Below, piece by piece: positions 43,861 to 54,300 of a stretch of 64,000 bases of DNA. The stretch is from Cyprinodon diabolis. Taxonomy: Eukaryota; Chordata; Actinopteri; Cyprinodontiformes; Cyprinodontidae. The notes beneath the pieces were generated by a model. It had not been told where the DNA came from and did not search any database. It saw only the letters and a program-made list of their open reading frames with translations. The position numbers and the translations under genes were made by a program. Each line of letters starts with the position of its first letter. The stretch's first letter is position 1. The stretch is taken from NCBI GenBank assembly GCA_030533445.1, contig CM060069.1, positions 3,067,256 through 3,131,255 of the forward strand, read 5' to 3'.

Positions 43861-44024
43861 TGCTTTGCACACATAACAATGACACTAGCCAAACCAGTTA
43901 AAAAACAAAAATCATTCTCAGCAGCTGCACCTGTTACAGAAAAAAGTCTGAAACCAAAAAGTGCACAAAATTATTCAATCACACAGTGTTCAGAAAGTGC
44001 ATTTTCCTCTATTCTGCACTTTAG

Positions 44025-44305
44025 TGTTAGGATCTGGGGCTTTGCCCACCAGAGGGCGCCGTGGATCCATGCCTGGGGAGCTTGGACTCAGCCGTTTTCC
44101 ATTCTGCTGATTAAGGAAGCTTCCTATATAAGCTGAGTGTGACCTCCCCTCTGAGCTGGATCGTTGTATTTCCTGTGCCACCATGCCTGTCTGAATCTGC
44201 CAACCTGTAAGTCTGTCAACCGGTTCCAATAAAATACGGGACTTTTCCCTGCCTCTCTGTCTGTGAGTTCTGCATCTGGGCTAGTAAAACCATTGCATCA
44301 TGACA
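44025..44305 (+). repeat. 5' LTR of the second pol-less element
   Basis: TGTTAGGATCTGGGGCTTTG...CATCATGACA. It contains a TATA-like tatataag (~44125) and an AATAAAA (~44229), about 100 bp apart, in the expected order for an LTR promoter and polyadenylation signal. Its start resembles the 80-bp fragment at 12882-12962. Confidence 0.75.
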
Positions 44306-44990
44306 GATTGATCCAACCAACAGACTAGCCCAGCAGACTCCTTCTACGCGCTCCTGGAGAGCCCGCTCTGTGCCATCTGGAGACCCCTGAGCCCGCTCTG
44401 TGCCGTCTGGAGACCCCTGAGCCCGCTCTGTGCCGTCTGGAGACCCCTGAGCCCGCTCTGTGCCGTCTGGAGACCACTGAGCCCGCTCTGTGCCGTCTGG
44501 AGACCCCTGAGCCTGCTCTACGTCTTCCAGAGACTCCGGATGTGGAGCCACAATCGGTGGTTCCCTCTGTTCCTGAGGTGGAGCCACAATCGGTGGTTCC
44601 CTCTGTTCCTGAGGTGGAGCCAAAGTCGGTGGCTTTCTCTGTTCCGGATGCGGAGCCGCAGTCGGCGGCTTCCTCTGCTCTGGATGTGGAGCCGTAGTGG
44701 GCGTACCTGTTTGAGCCTGTTGCTGAGCAGCGGGAGCGGAGACGGCGTCCATCTCGGGGCTTCTTGCTGAAGCGGAGACAGTGTTTCTCCCGATGCTTCC
44801 TGCTGAAGCGGAGGTGACGCCCTCCTCCAAGGCCCCTGCAGCTTCTGAGACTCTGCTCTGCTGCCGGTTCCATGGCCGGTCACCTGAGACTCTTCCTGGC
44901 ATCCCTGGTTCGCCCTTCGCCCTCCATGGGCGAGTTGTTTTGTTTTCTTTGGGGCGACTGGAATCCGCCCTTGAGGGGGGGGTACTGTTA
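44025..44990 (+). mobile_element. Second pol-less Gypsy-type element, 3' LTR truncated
   Basis: A 281-bp LTR is followed by a 680-bp interior and a polypurine tract (ttgagggggggg, ~44972-44982), then GTAC and only the first five bases of a 3' LTR. In the frame through 44350-44690 the interior encodes 30-bp units (RLETPEPALC) and then 36-bp units (EPQSVVPSVPEV), followed by Arg/Lys-rich sequence (FLLKRRQ). This is the same modular order as the element at 12963-17392, though the LTR is a different family. No gag or pol is recognised. The minus-strand ORFs here are shadows of the repeats. Confidence 0.65.
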
Positions 44991-45875
44991 TGATTCTACC
45001 CTACAAAATCTTCAGATGATTCAATTGTTTTCTGCAGTTTGAAGCTTCTGATGACTTCCTTTCACATTTTCATATGTTCTTCAGCTAATTCGTGCTTCTT
45101 TTCCTGCTCACAGTGTCTTTAACTAATTTTTCTCTTTTCATTCAGCAAAAAAAGAAAGCATTCCCACTTTGCTGTTTCTCCGAAAAGGCTGTCCTGATTA
45201 GATGACATCCGTACACACAGTGACATCCACAATGTGAAGGAAGGTCATCCACTCTCTCTAGTCTGGCTAATAAAGTAACAATGCACATGATGTATAAAGA
45301 ATAAACCTAAAAGAGAACTTATTGACATCAGTATTTCTCTCAAATATCATTAGGATTTGTGTAGAATTTGGTGGCATTCCAAGTTAAGCCAAAAGGGAAG
45401 TCTACAGGGTGTCCCATTGTCTTTGTCATTACACTTCAACAGTACACATAATTTCTGTGTTAGCCATGAAGCGAGGAAACATTTAGAGTTTCTACTGTCA
45501 TTTTTATTTCAGTCAACCAGTGGTTTGAAAGGTCTTAGACACAATATCTTAGACTTAAAGCAAGGTCAAAGATACTTAGCAGTAAAGACTGTGGAAATCG
45601 GTTACTTTTTCACATTCCTCATAAAATATAGTACTCTTTGTCCTAGTCTGTTGGTTGACTGCAACTTCAGTTCCCTTTTGAAAAACGTTTTTTAAAAAGT
45701 AAAGCAAGGAAATTAGGCCCAATACTGGAAGTGATCGCTGAAATGTTTTCTACCGAGACAGTGGACTGAGAATAGCATAACAGGATGCTTTCTTTCTCCT
45801 AAATGTGATGAGGAGCTTGCGATGACTGCTGTTGTCAGTGAGTAAACAAAAACAGCCATTAGAGGAAGGAGCTGT

Positions 45876-45943
45876 CGTTGCTGGCAGGACTCGAACCTAC
45901 GCGGGGAGACCCCAATGGATTTCTTGTCCATCGACTTAACCTC
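45876..45943 (-). tRNA. Truncated tRNA-Ser(AGA) pseudogene
   Basis: Same gene as at 58134-58215, but it breaks off in the D-arm: the 5' acceptor strand and A-box start are replaced by the beginning of the next repeat unit (cgtacacacag). The anticodon loop still reads AGA, and the T-arm (GGTTCGAGTCC) is intact. It cannot form an acceptor stem, so it is a pseudogene. Confidence 0.8.
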
Positions 45944-45978
45944 CGTACACACAGTGACATCCACAATGTGAAGGAAGG

Positions 45979-46758
45979 GTAGTGAATTAAATACTGCACC
46001 AATGAATAGAATATAATGGATAAATGTTTCACACTAAATACATTTATGTTATAAAGGCCAAAGAGTCCAAAGTGTGTGCAGCAGCATGGATAAAAATAAA
46101 CCACTGTGCAAGGCCATTTGCAGCTTTGAAGCTGCCAAGTGCAGCTTTGAAGTTTGAGAGATAAGAGCAGGAGAGAAAAAGACAGGTAATGGACGGGAGA
46201 CAGAAGTATTGCACTGAGTCCAAGGCTTTTGATGCTACAAGGTTGCAGAAATGAGGCCTGTTTATAAGACATACGCATTGAGAATGGAATATTCAAGGTT
46301 GCACAGCCCAGCTGTACTAAATTGTGATATATTGAGTTGTCATATCAAAATTAAACAAAACGATACGGCACGGTACTGGTCGACACAAAAGTGATGTTTT
46401 ACTGAAATTTTGAGCATCAAGGTTATGCTGACTTTTTTAATGAGATGTTATGAAAACATAAGTCACACTGGATGAAAGTGTAAAGAAAAGGCTTTGATAG
46501 ATCAAAGAAAAGCTTTAAAAAAATGCTCCTCGGGTGAATATAAGTGGGACTGTCTCTGTTTGTAAGTCAGATGTTTACCGGTTTGCATCTCGGGTGGTTG
46601 ACCTGTATTTTGGAATAAACCACTCTGGACCTGGACCCAGCTGCCTCTGCCTGATTTTTGATCATTGTTTGAAGACTTTTCAACTGCTTTTTAAGAACTT
46701 TGAATTTTTACAAGACTTAGCTTAAATTTTAAGTCGTTGGGAAGACAATTCCACGACA
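45979..46758 (+). repeat. 5' LTR of provirus 2
   Basis: It begins GTAGTGAATTAAATACTGCA (the first T of the TG seen in the 3' LTR is lost or changed) and ends CCACGACA. A TATA-like tataag lies near 46540 and AATAAA near 46614, placing R-U5 in the last ~190 bp. Confidence 0.9.
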
Positions 46759-46761
46759 TTT

Positions 46762-46779
46762 TGGCGAGCCAGCCAGGAG
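46762..46779 (+). promoter_or_regulatory. Primer-binding site, tRNA-Arg(ACG)-type
   Basis: TGGCGAGCCAGCCAGGAG starts three bases after the LTR and is identical to the provirus 1 site. Confidence 0.75.
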
Positions 46780-47964
46780 GAAGCCCAGGTGCCGGATAAC
46801 CTGCAGGCACCAGTTGGAGGCCAGGAACCCCAAGGTCCCACTATTATTCACCAACTTACAGGTGAGACACAATTTGTTATAATTTTCTAAATTAGTGGGG
46901 AACCAGCCTCCAGCGACTGCTTGTGGGTGTCAGGCACCAACAAAGCTCTCCTAAAAGAACCTAGTATTCCAAATTTAATAAGGATTTTCCAAATTTAATA
47001 AGTACTTATATAAGAATATACAAAAGGCAGACTAAACTGGGGAAAGGTCCAAGGTATGTATGAATGTATGGTATGAATGTATATGTGAATGCATGGTTTA
47101 AGTATTGATTAATATTTGAACTATTCTGTATTTGAACTGTTCTGTGTTTGAACTATTTTGTGTATAGTTGAGTTAAGCTTAACAGGCGATGTTCTGAGCG
47201 GACGATTGGCAAAGGGAAGCCATAAATCCAGAACATTAAAGTACGCGTGTTAAGTGGGAGTATTAGCGACTAAGCGATAGTCAGCGTGCTCCGTGAACTT
47301 GTGTTGTATTAGGTATTGAGAGGCTAAGCGATAGCCAGGCTAAGGGATAGCCAGAATATTACTGACTAAGCGATAGTCGGAGAAATAGTACCGCTCTACC
47401 GGATGACGTCTACCCATTTTCAGTTATCTGAGTGGGTCCAGGTAGCAGGGAAAACACGTGTGCCACTGTAGGAGACAGTGAGGAAAAGTAAAAGTGCACT
47501 GTAAATATATAATCATTTGTCTATGTGTCTTTGTAGGAAGCGTGAAAGAGTTAATTATTAAGGGGGAGTAAGGGGCGAATAATAATAATAACAATAATAA
47601 TAAAACTTGAAAGGTTTACATTAACAGAATTGGTAACAATAAAATACATAGTTAAAAGAATAAAATAAATTTAAAATTACGAAATAGGTTATAGGTGAAT
47701 ATAAAATTATGTTATACATAAAATAGATTATAGAGTAACCAAACAGAATACTTAGTAAAAAGTACAAAAATAATATTATAAATTTGTTCTATTAGAGATC
47801 CCAACTTAAATTGTAGAGATCTAATAAAAATTAAAAAGTAGGAAAATTAAAACAAAAAGAGATCTGTATTGGAGAGAGCAGAATAAGTTAAATTAAAACA
47901 TTAGGGACTATAAAGGTTGGTGGATAAGCACAAGGCCCCGAGGGTTGAGTGACTGTTGGTTGCC
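46780..47964 (+). other. Long 5' leader of provirus 2
   Basis: A 1.2-kb leader collinear with that of provirus 1 but with many substitutions. It contains the hairpins at 47268-47378 and then AT-rich sequence. No conserved ORF is present, which favours RNA-level function. Confidence 0.6.
47268..47378 (+). ncRNA. Four small covarying hairpins, provirus 2 leader
   Basis: GACTAAGCGATAGTC (47268-47282), GGCTAAGCGATAGCC (47322-47336), GGCTAAGGGATAGCC (47338-47352) and GACTAAGCGATAGTC (47364-47378). Each is a 5-bp stem with an AGCGA or AGGGA loop. The last corresponds in position to GATTAAGCGATAATC of provirus 1, so both sides of a pair differ together between copies. Confidence 0.65.
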
Positions 47965-50180
47965 ATGGGAGCCAATGTGAGCAAACAGACTGAGGGGCTG
48001 ATGCCTGCCAAACTGGTAATAATGACACAACCATCCAATAAGCGCAAAATTCAAAAATGCATGACAGAATGGCATAAGATAACATCTGGAAAAAATCGCT
48101 GGCCTAAAGAAGGCAGTTTTGATCCATCATACTGTGATGAAGTAGAAGAAAAATTGAGGGATAAAGATAAAAAACGAGACCGAATGCATTTGCATAAAAA
48201 ACGGAAACATGCTGAACAGAGAGACATCCTGCGATATTTTAAAGTTGAAAACCATAAGAGTCCGACAGCTCCCAACTATACGGATCATAAACCACCACCT
48301 TATCACCCAACTATCGTAGGACAATATCCTGTATGTGAGAAGCAGAGCAGCAAGGGAAAAATTACAGGACAGCTCAAATTAGTGTTAGAAGAATCAGGTT
48401 GACCTATATGGAAGAAACCGAATCAATGAAAGAACAAATAGACAAGGAGCTGGAGGAACTGAGGAAAGAATTTTCACAAATTGTCAGCAGAGAAGAAAAG
48501 GAGAAAGAAAAAGTACAAGTGAAATATCAAAGGGATACGAGAGAGACAATAAAAAAGCAAAAGGAAGAAGAGAAGAGACTAAGGAAAGAAATCGAAGAAT
48601 TAAAGAAAATGGAGGAAGAGCAGCTTGTAAAAGAAGCGGCCAATGCTGATTACCCAGACCAGCCAAGTCCACAGACTGTGACCCTGATTAATAAAGCAGG
48701 AGTGAAAGAGGGGATGTGAGGAGGAAGGCTCAACAGAAAGTGATGCAGCAGAGTGGGAGGATGTTGAAACGCAGGATAAAGGCCCGGACAAACTGTCGTC
48801 AAAAAATCCATTCTATGAGGGGTCCAAGGAAAAAAGCAGGCCAGTGGCAAAAGGACAGAAGCCACTCGCAGCTGAATATGACGTGGACCTGAAAATAGTA
48901 GAAGCGACCCTCACCCCATGCGAACCAGGTTCCAAATACGACAGCAGAAGACAGAACAAAGTCAAGGTGGGGCTTATATAGCTCCCTTGCTGTCTAAAGG
49001 ACCTCATGAAGACAGATATGTGCCATGGTCATTTATGGACATGATCACACTTGCTGGAAGACTGACCCCGTTGGCAGATGGTGCTGACAGGTGGATAGAA
49101 AAGCTGGAAGAAATCACTGGAGGCATCAATCTGGCAGCTGGAGACATCAAGGCGCTGCTAATCAAAACAGCAGGACACTCAGGAGCCAGAGAGATGTTCG
49201 ATGAAGCCCAGCTTCCAAGGGTCATGACCTCACACCAGTATGACAAGATACCATTTAACCGCATAAGACCCAAGGTGTGGGCAGCCTTGAGGAACAAATA
49301 CCCCACCTGCAGTGATCCAACAAAGCTGAGACAAGAATGTCTGAAGGATGATGAGAGCCCAGCCCAGTTTCTGCACAGGTTTCAACAGAAATGGAAAACA
49401 GAGACTGGAAGTGATGGGAATGAACAGAAGACATCTGGCCCTCTGTTTAGAACCTACATCAGGGAGGCCATGCCCAAAAAAGTACAAGCCAAACTGGACG
49501 GAGTTGTGGGGCTCATGAAGATGGACTGGCCTTTGTTCTCTGAGCATGTCATACACTATGTAAACATGCATAGGGCCGAAAAACGGGCCTTTGAGGACCA
49601 AAGCAAGATGCTGGCCACCAAGTTAACCCAGCTGCAGATTGGGGAATTGTCCAAAGCAAAGAAAGAAAAAGAAAAGCCCAAACATCAAGCAGCATTGACT
49701 GTGGCAGCCACACCCCCGACCGAGGGTGCACCAACAGGGGAGGCAGTCGTACAAGCACCAGTAGTGTCTCCTGTCATCCCTCCGCCCACACAGCAGATGC
49801 AATATCCAGCAGCGCCACCTGTGGGAGGAGCCCTGCCACAGCAGACCCAACCTCAACCAGTCCCTCCTATTCATGTGCATCTAAACCAAGGAGGAGGCCC
49901 CCAACAAGCAGTGTTTGGAAGAGGACGACGGGGGCCACCCATGCGAGGAAGATGGAGGGGACCACAAGGAGCCCCAAGAAGCCCCCCTGAAGGTCAATAC
50001 CAGCAGATGCCCCAGGCTGGTCCAGACATGGGACAACAGCGAGCGAGACTGCAATGCTAGGGATGTGGACAAGTCGGACACATGCAAAGGGACTGCCCCA
50101 CTAACCCATGGATGGGACCTCAGCCCCCTACTGCTGGACCAACCACCTATGGAGCAGGACAAGAGGCGTACTGGCTATAA
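47965..50180 (+). pseudogene. gag: gag of provirus 2
   Basis: ATG at 47965 gives MGANVSKQTEG (myristoylation signal), then matrix with PPPY (DHKPPPYHP). Near 48395 the frame shifts and ~120 residues present in provirus 1 are missing; the Glu/Lys coiled coil resumes in another frame (48399-48719). Further frameshifts lie near 48705 and 48905. Capsid is open from 48918. The nucleocapsid Trp codon in the zinc knuckle is TAG at 50058-50060; the frame continues to TAA at 50178-50180, the gag-pol boundary. The region between 48399 and 48900 is more decayed than capsid. Confidence 0.85.
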
Positions 50181-51300
50181 GGGTGCCCAGAGAAACCTGA
50201 TGGAGAGGCCATTCTACCTGTATTAACCCAACGCCCACAAACAGAACCCACCATTGATGTCACTATATATGACAGCCATCATCGCTTCAGGATTGATACA
50301 GGAGCGGCCTACTCCTGTATAGGGAAAAGTGGAATTGGCCTGCCTCTCTCAGCATCAAAGATTCAAATAGTAGGTTTCTCTGGGAAGACCCAACTAATAC
50401 CCATGACTGAGCCAGTTCCCATGATCATAGGTGAAAAGACTGTGTATGCACCACTGCTTTACTCAGAGGATACGCCAATTAATCTGCTGGGTAGAGATGT
50501 GCTGTGCCAGCACAATGCAAAAATCAAATGTACCCCTAATGGAATTTCTTATGAAGCAACAGACAAGAATGAAGCCTACATGATGCCACTAGGCCCAGAA
50601 ATGACCCCCCAGGCAACAGGTCGTGAACTAGAAGACCAAGTATTTTGGCTGAAACTCATGTCACCAACTTCCTTCCTCCAACTGGAGTGGGAAACATGGA
50701 GACCCCTGATAATGAATCACTACAACATATCTAAAGAACCTTTTCTCCCTCTCCATTGTACCATGTTTTATGACAAAGGTAAAACACACAAAGACTACGA
50801 GAAAAGTTGGGATGAAGAAATTAACAACAAAACAACTGTCATCCAATACGCTGACATAATGGTTGGACCACAAGGAGCTGCAGCTGTTGTCACATTTCCT
50901 GATAAAGAGGTAGCAGAATGGTTCCAGGTTACCAACTCAGCACCACATGTCACATTACTGATTGCAGACAAGTATGAGTCACATGACCTAGGACCCATGG
51001 TTCAAGAAGCTAAGCAAGTCACTGAATGGGATGACACAGCATGGGACTGCATTAGCATGTCAAAAGATGGACTGTTCTTCAAAATCTCATTCTCACAAGC
51101 TGATGAAGTAATAGCAGAACACATTAGAGTTCCTGGGAAAAGACAAATGGCAGTGGCCAACGAGCATGAACCATTATTAGAACAAGTTCCAGAGTAGGTA
51201 TGGTCTAAAAGTAAAACAGATGTAGGATTAGTAAAATCAGCAGACCCATCAAATTCACCATCAAACTAAATGTTAAATTACCCTTCCAAAGACAGTACCC
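50181..51300 (+). pseudogene. pol: pol of provirus 2, protease and 2H-like insert
   Basis: Continues the gag frame after UAA. Protease IDTGAAYSC lies near 50294, followed by the insert with LPLHCTMFY (His 50754-50756) and APHVTLLIA (His 50946-50948). A TAG at 51195-51197 replaces a Gln codon, and a one-base loss near 51247 shifts into the frame of the following long ORF. Spacing and both HxT motifs are the same as in provirus 1. Confidence 0.85.
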
Positions 51301-51301
51301 A

Positions 51302-54300
51302 ATGAAAAGACAAGCAATAGAAGGAATACAGCCTATCATTACAGGATTAGAAACAGCAGGAGTTCTTAAACCAACAGCAAGTCCCTGTAACACACCAATT
51401 TTTCCCATCAGAAACCCCAACAGTAATGACTACAGACTAGTCCATGATCTAAGATTAATTAATGCTATTGTAGCAGAAGAAATACCAGTAGTACCAGACC
51501 CCCACACACTACTGAGTAATATACCCCCAGGCACAAAATGGTTTACTGTGATAGATCTGTGTTCAGCATTTTTCAGTGTACCGGTCCATCCAGATTCCCA
51601 GTATTTGTTTGCATTTACGTACAAAGGCCAACAATATACTTATACCCGTTTACCACAGAGTTTTGTACACTCGCCATCAATTTTCAATCGTGTACTGGCG
51701 AATGATTTAAATCACCTTGACATACCATCTACAATGTTGATTTATGTTGATGACATTTTGATTTGTTCTGCTTCTAAAGAGCAGTGTGAGAGAGACTCCA
51801 TTACAGTGTTGACTGCATTGGCAGAAGGAGGACACAAAGTAAGTAAACAAAAGTTGCAATTCTGCCAGCAAACAGTGGAGTATCTCGGCAGGCAACTCAG
51901 TAGGGACAAGAGGTATATTGCACCGTCCCAACTAGAAGCCATAACTCAATTGCCCAAACCTCGGACTGTTGGTCACATGTTGTCTTTCCTTGGCATGGCA
52001 GGTTACAGCAGACCGTGGGTTTGTGATTTTGCCATCAAAACGGCTCCACTAAGAGCACTGATTAAAGCAGAGGGTGCGTTCCAGCTGCTGAAACAAGATC
52101 TCCAAACTGCTCCTGCTCTGGCCAATCCAGATTACAGCAAACCATTCCATCTCTATGTGGCTGAGCGACAAGGGTATGCATGTGCAGTATTGATGCAAGA
52201 CACCCCCACAGGTAAACAGCCAATTTCTTATTACAGCACAAAATTAGATGATGTCGAAGAAGGCCTGCCTCCCTGCTACCAGGGCTTGGCGGCAGCAGCC
52301 TTCGCATATAAAAAAGCCTCAATTATTACTATGGGCCACCCTGTTATTTTGTATACATCACATCAATTACATGCACTGCTCACAAGCCCACGCTTTGTGA
52401 TAACCCAAGCTCGTCGAACAGGTTATGAAGTTCTGCTTTCAGGACCTGACCTAACAATACAACGCTGTACCACAATCAACCCAGCCACAAGAATGGTATT
52501 GCCCACAGAAGGTGAGGCCCATGATAGTCTCCAGGAGATGGACACCTTCATGAAGGTAAGGAAGGATTTGTACAATCATCCAATCCCATCTGATCTGACG
52601 CTTTTTGTAGACGGATCATGCGTCAGAGGCGAGACAGGGAACAAAGCTGGATATGGAGTGGTCAGGCTTGACCCCGACGGGACCTATACCAAGGTGCAGT
52701 CGGTGAGCCTTGACCAACCTTGCTCTGCCCAGTTGGCAGAGATAAAGGCATTAACAGCTGCATGTAAATTGGCTACTGGTAAAAGAGTGACCATCTATAC
52801 TGACAGTGCATATGGCTACGGGGTATGCGATATAAACGCAAGCATCTGGAAACAACGAGGATTTGTTCAAACAGATGGTACCCCCGTAACCCATGGGCAA
52901 GCTGTCGTGGAATTAATACAAGCTATGCAACTCCCATCTGTGTTAGCTATTGTAAAATGTGCTGCTCATCATACGGCAAAAACACCTATCGCAATAGGAA
53001 ACAACTTGGCAGATGAAGCAGCCAAAGAAGCCACAGGACCTGCAGTGCAGGGGCCGATGGTTCTTGTAGCTGAATGTGAACCTATTACTAATCTAGCTTC
53101 GTTAATAGAAGCCCAGAATAGAGTGTCTGAAGTGGAAAAACGTCTGTGGGTGCAAAGGGGGGCGACACGCTTATCACGCCCCCACAATGGGTTGTGGCGT
53201 AGTTTTCGAGGGCATTTTGTACTACCTTTGTCTTTGTTACCAACCGCCATTAAAATAATGCATGGACCTGATCATTGTTCACGAGCCCAAGTTATTCGAA
53301 AGCTACAGGCAGTCTGGTGGTCACCTTATATGACACCTATGGTAGACAGAGAACTGGCCTTATGCCCACACTGTCTTAAGTATAATGTGCGTAAAATGTT
53401 CACACAACCCTTAGCACATATCCCTCACCTGCACCTTCCCTGTTCCTCCCCTCCCTTTCCCCTTCCTCCTCCACGGCGAGTGGGCCGTCGGTCGAATCGG
53501 TCCCGTCCACTCCATCGCCGTCTGGGCATCTCTCGCATGCGTCTTCTTCTGACTCTGACTAGTTTTCTTGTTTTGTTAACCCTTTGTGGGTTAACAAGGG
53601 GGGATCTTATTAAGATTAATACTAACAATGCACACTCACATTTAATGCGTCAAACACAAACATGTGCCTTAGCAATGATAACACTAGCTACTAACCAAGG
53701 GGTAATCAGTAATAATGATGGGGAAGACATATCACTAATGCATGTGCAAATCAAAGGATATGATTATGTAATGTCTGAAGAAATCTTAGGAAACGAGTCA
53801 ATGGGGAAACATTGGCTTGGAATTCCACGAAGCATGGACTGCCGTGGGGATGGGATGGTGATCATTGAGGTAAGATGCAAAACAAACATATGCCAAAACA
53901 CACTAACAAAACAAGTAATGACAGTAGAAAGAGCGCATAGCATGGTACAACTAATGAACAAAAGACAGAAAAGAGATCTAGACAAATTAAAAACTGCACA
54001 CTGGGAGACCAATATGTTCCAACAATGGATTCAGTACTCTGTCCAGACAATGTTCAAAGCCAAAAAGCGTCCTAAAGATGATTGTATAGCTTGCAATAAT
54101 GTTAAAAAATTACCGGCCCTTCAGATTATACCCGGAAGTAAAATAGGTGATTGCCCAGAAATAACGGTGAGGTGCTTTGCTCACTGTGCCATGCATATGG
54201 CTGCAGGTATGAAATCATGGTCAAAAGATTGGACAGTATACCCCAGAGCGCTGAACTCCTCAATAAATGATGTAATGAGTACATTCTCCCTCCCACCAGT

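Noticed and set aside
44216..44902. 228-codon minus-strand ORF
   Set aside because: It lies over the repeats of the second pol-less Gypsy-type element, whose plus strand matches the repeat protein of the first; the minus ORF is a mirror artefact.
45357..45695. Repeated 112-codon ORF in the tRNA-Ser units
   Set aside because: It is shared by all three units simply because they are recent duplicates; no domain, start context or compositional bias supports coding.
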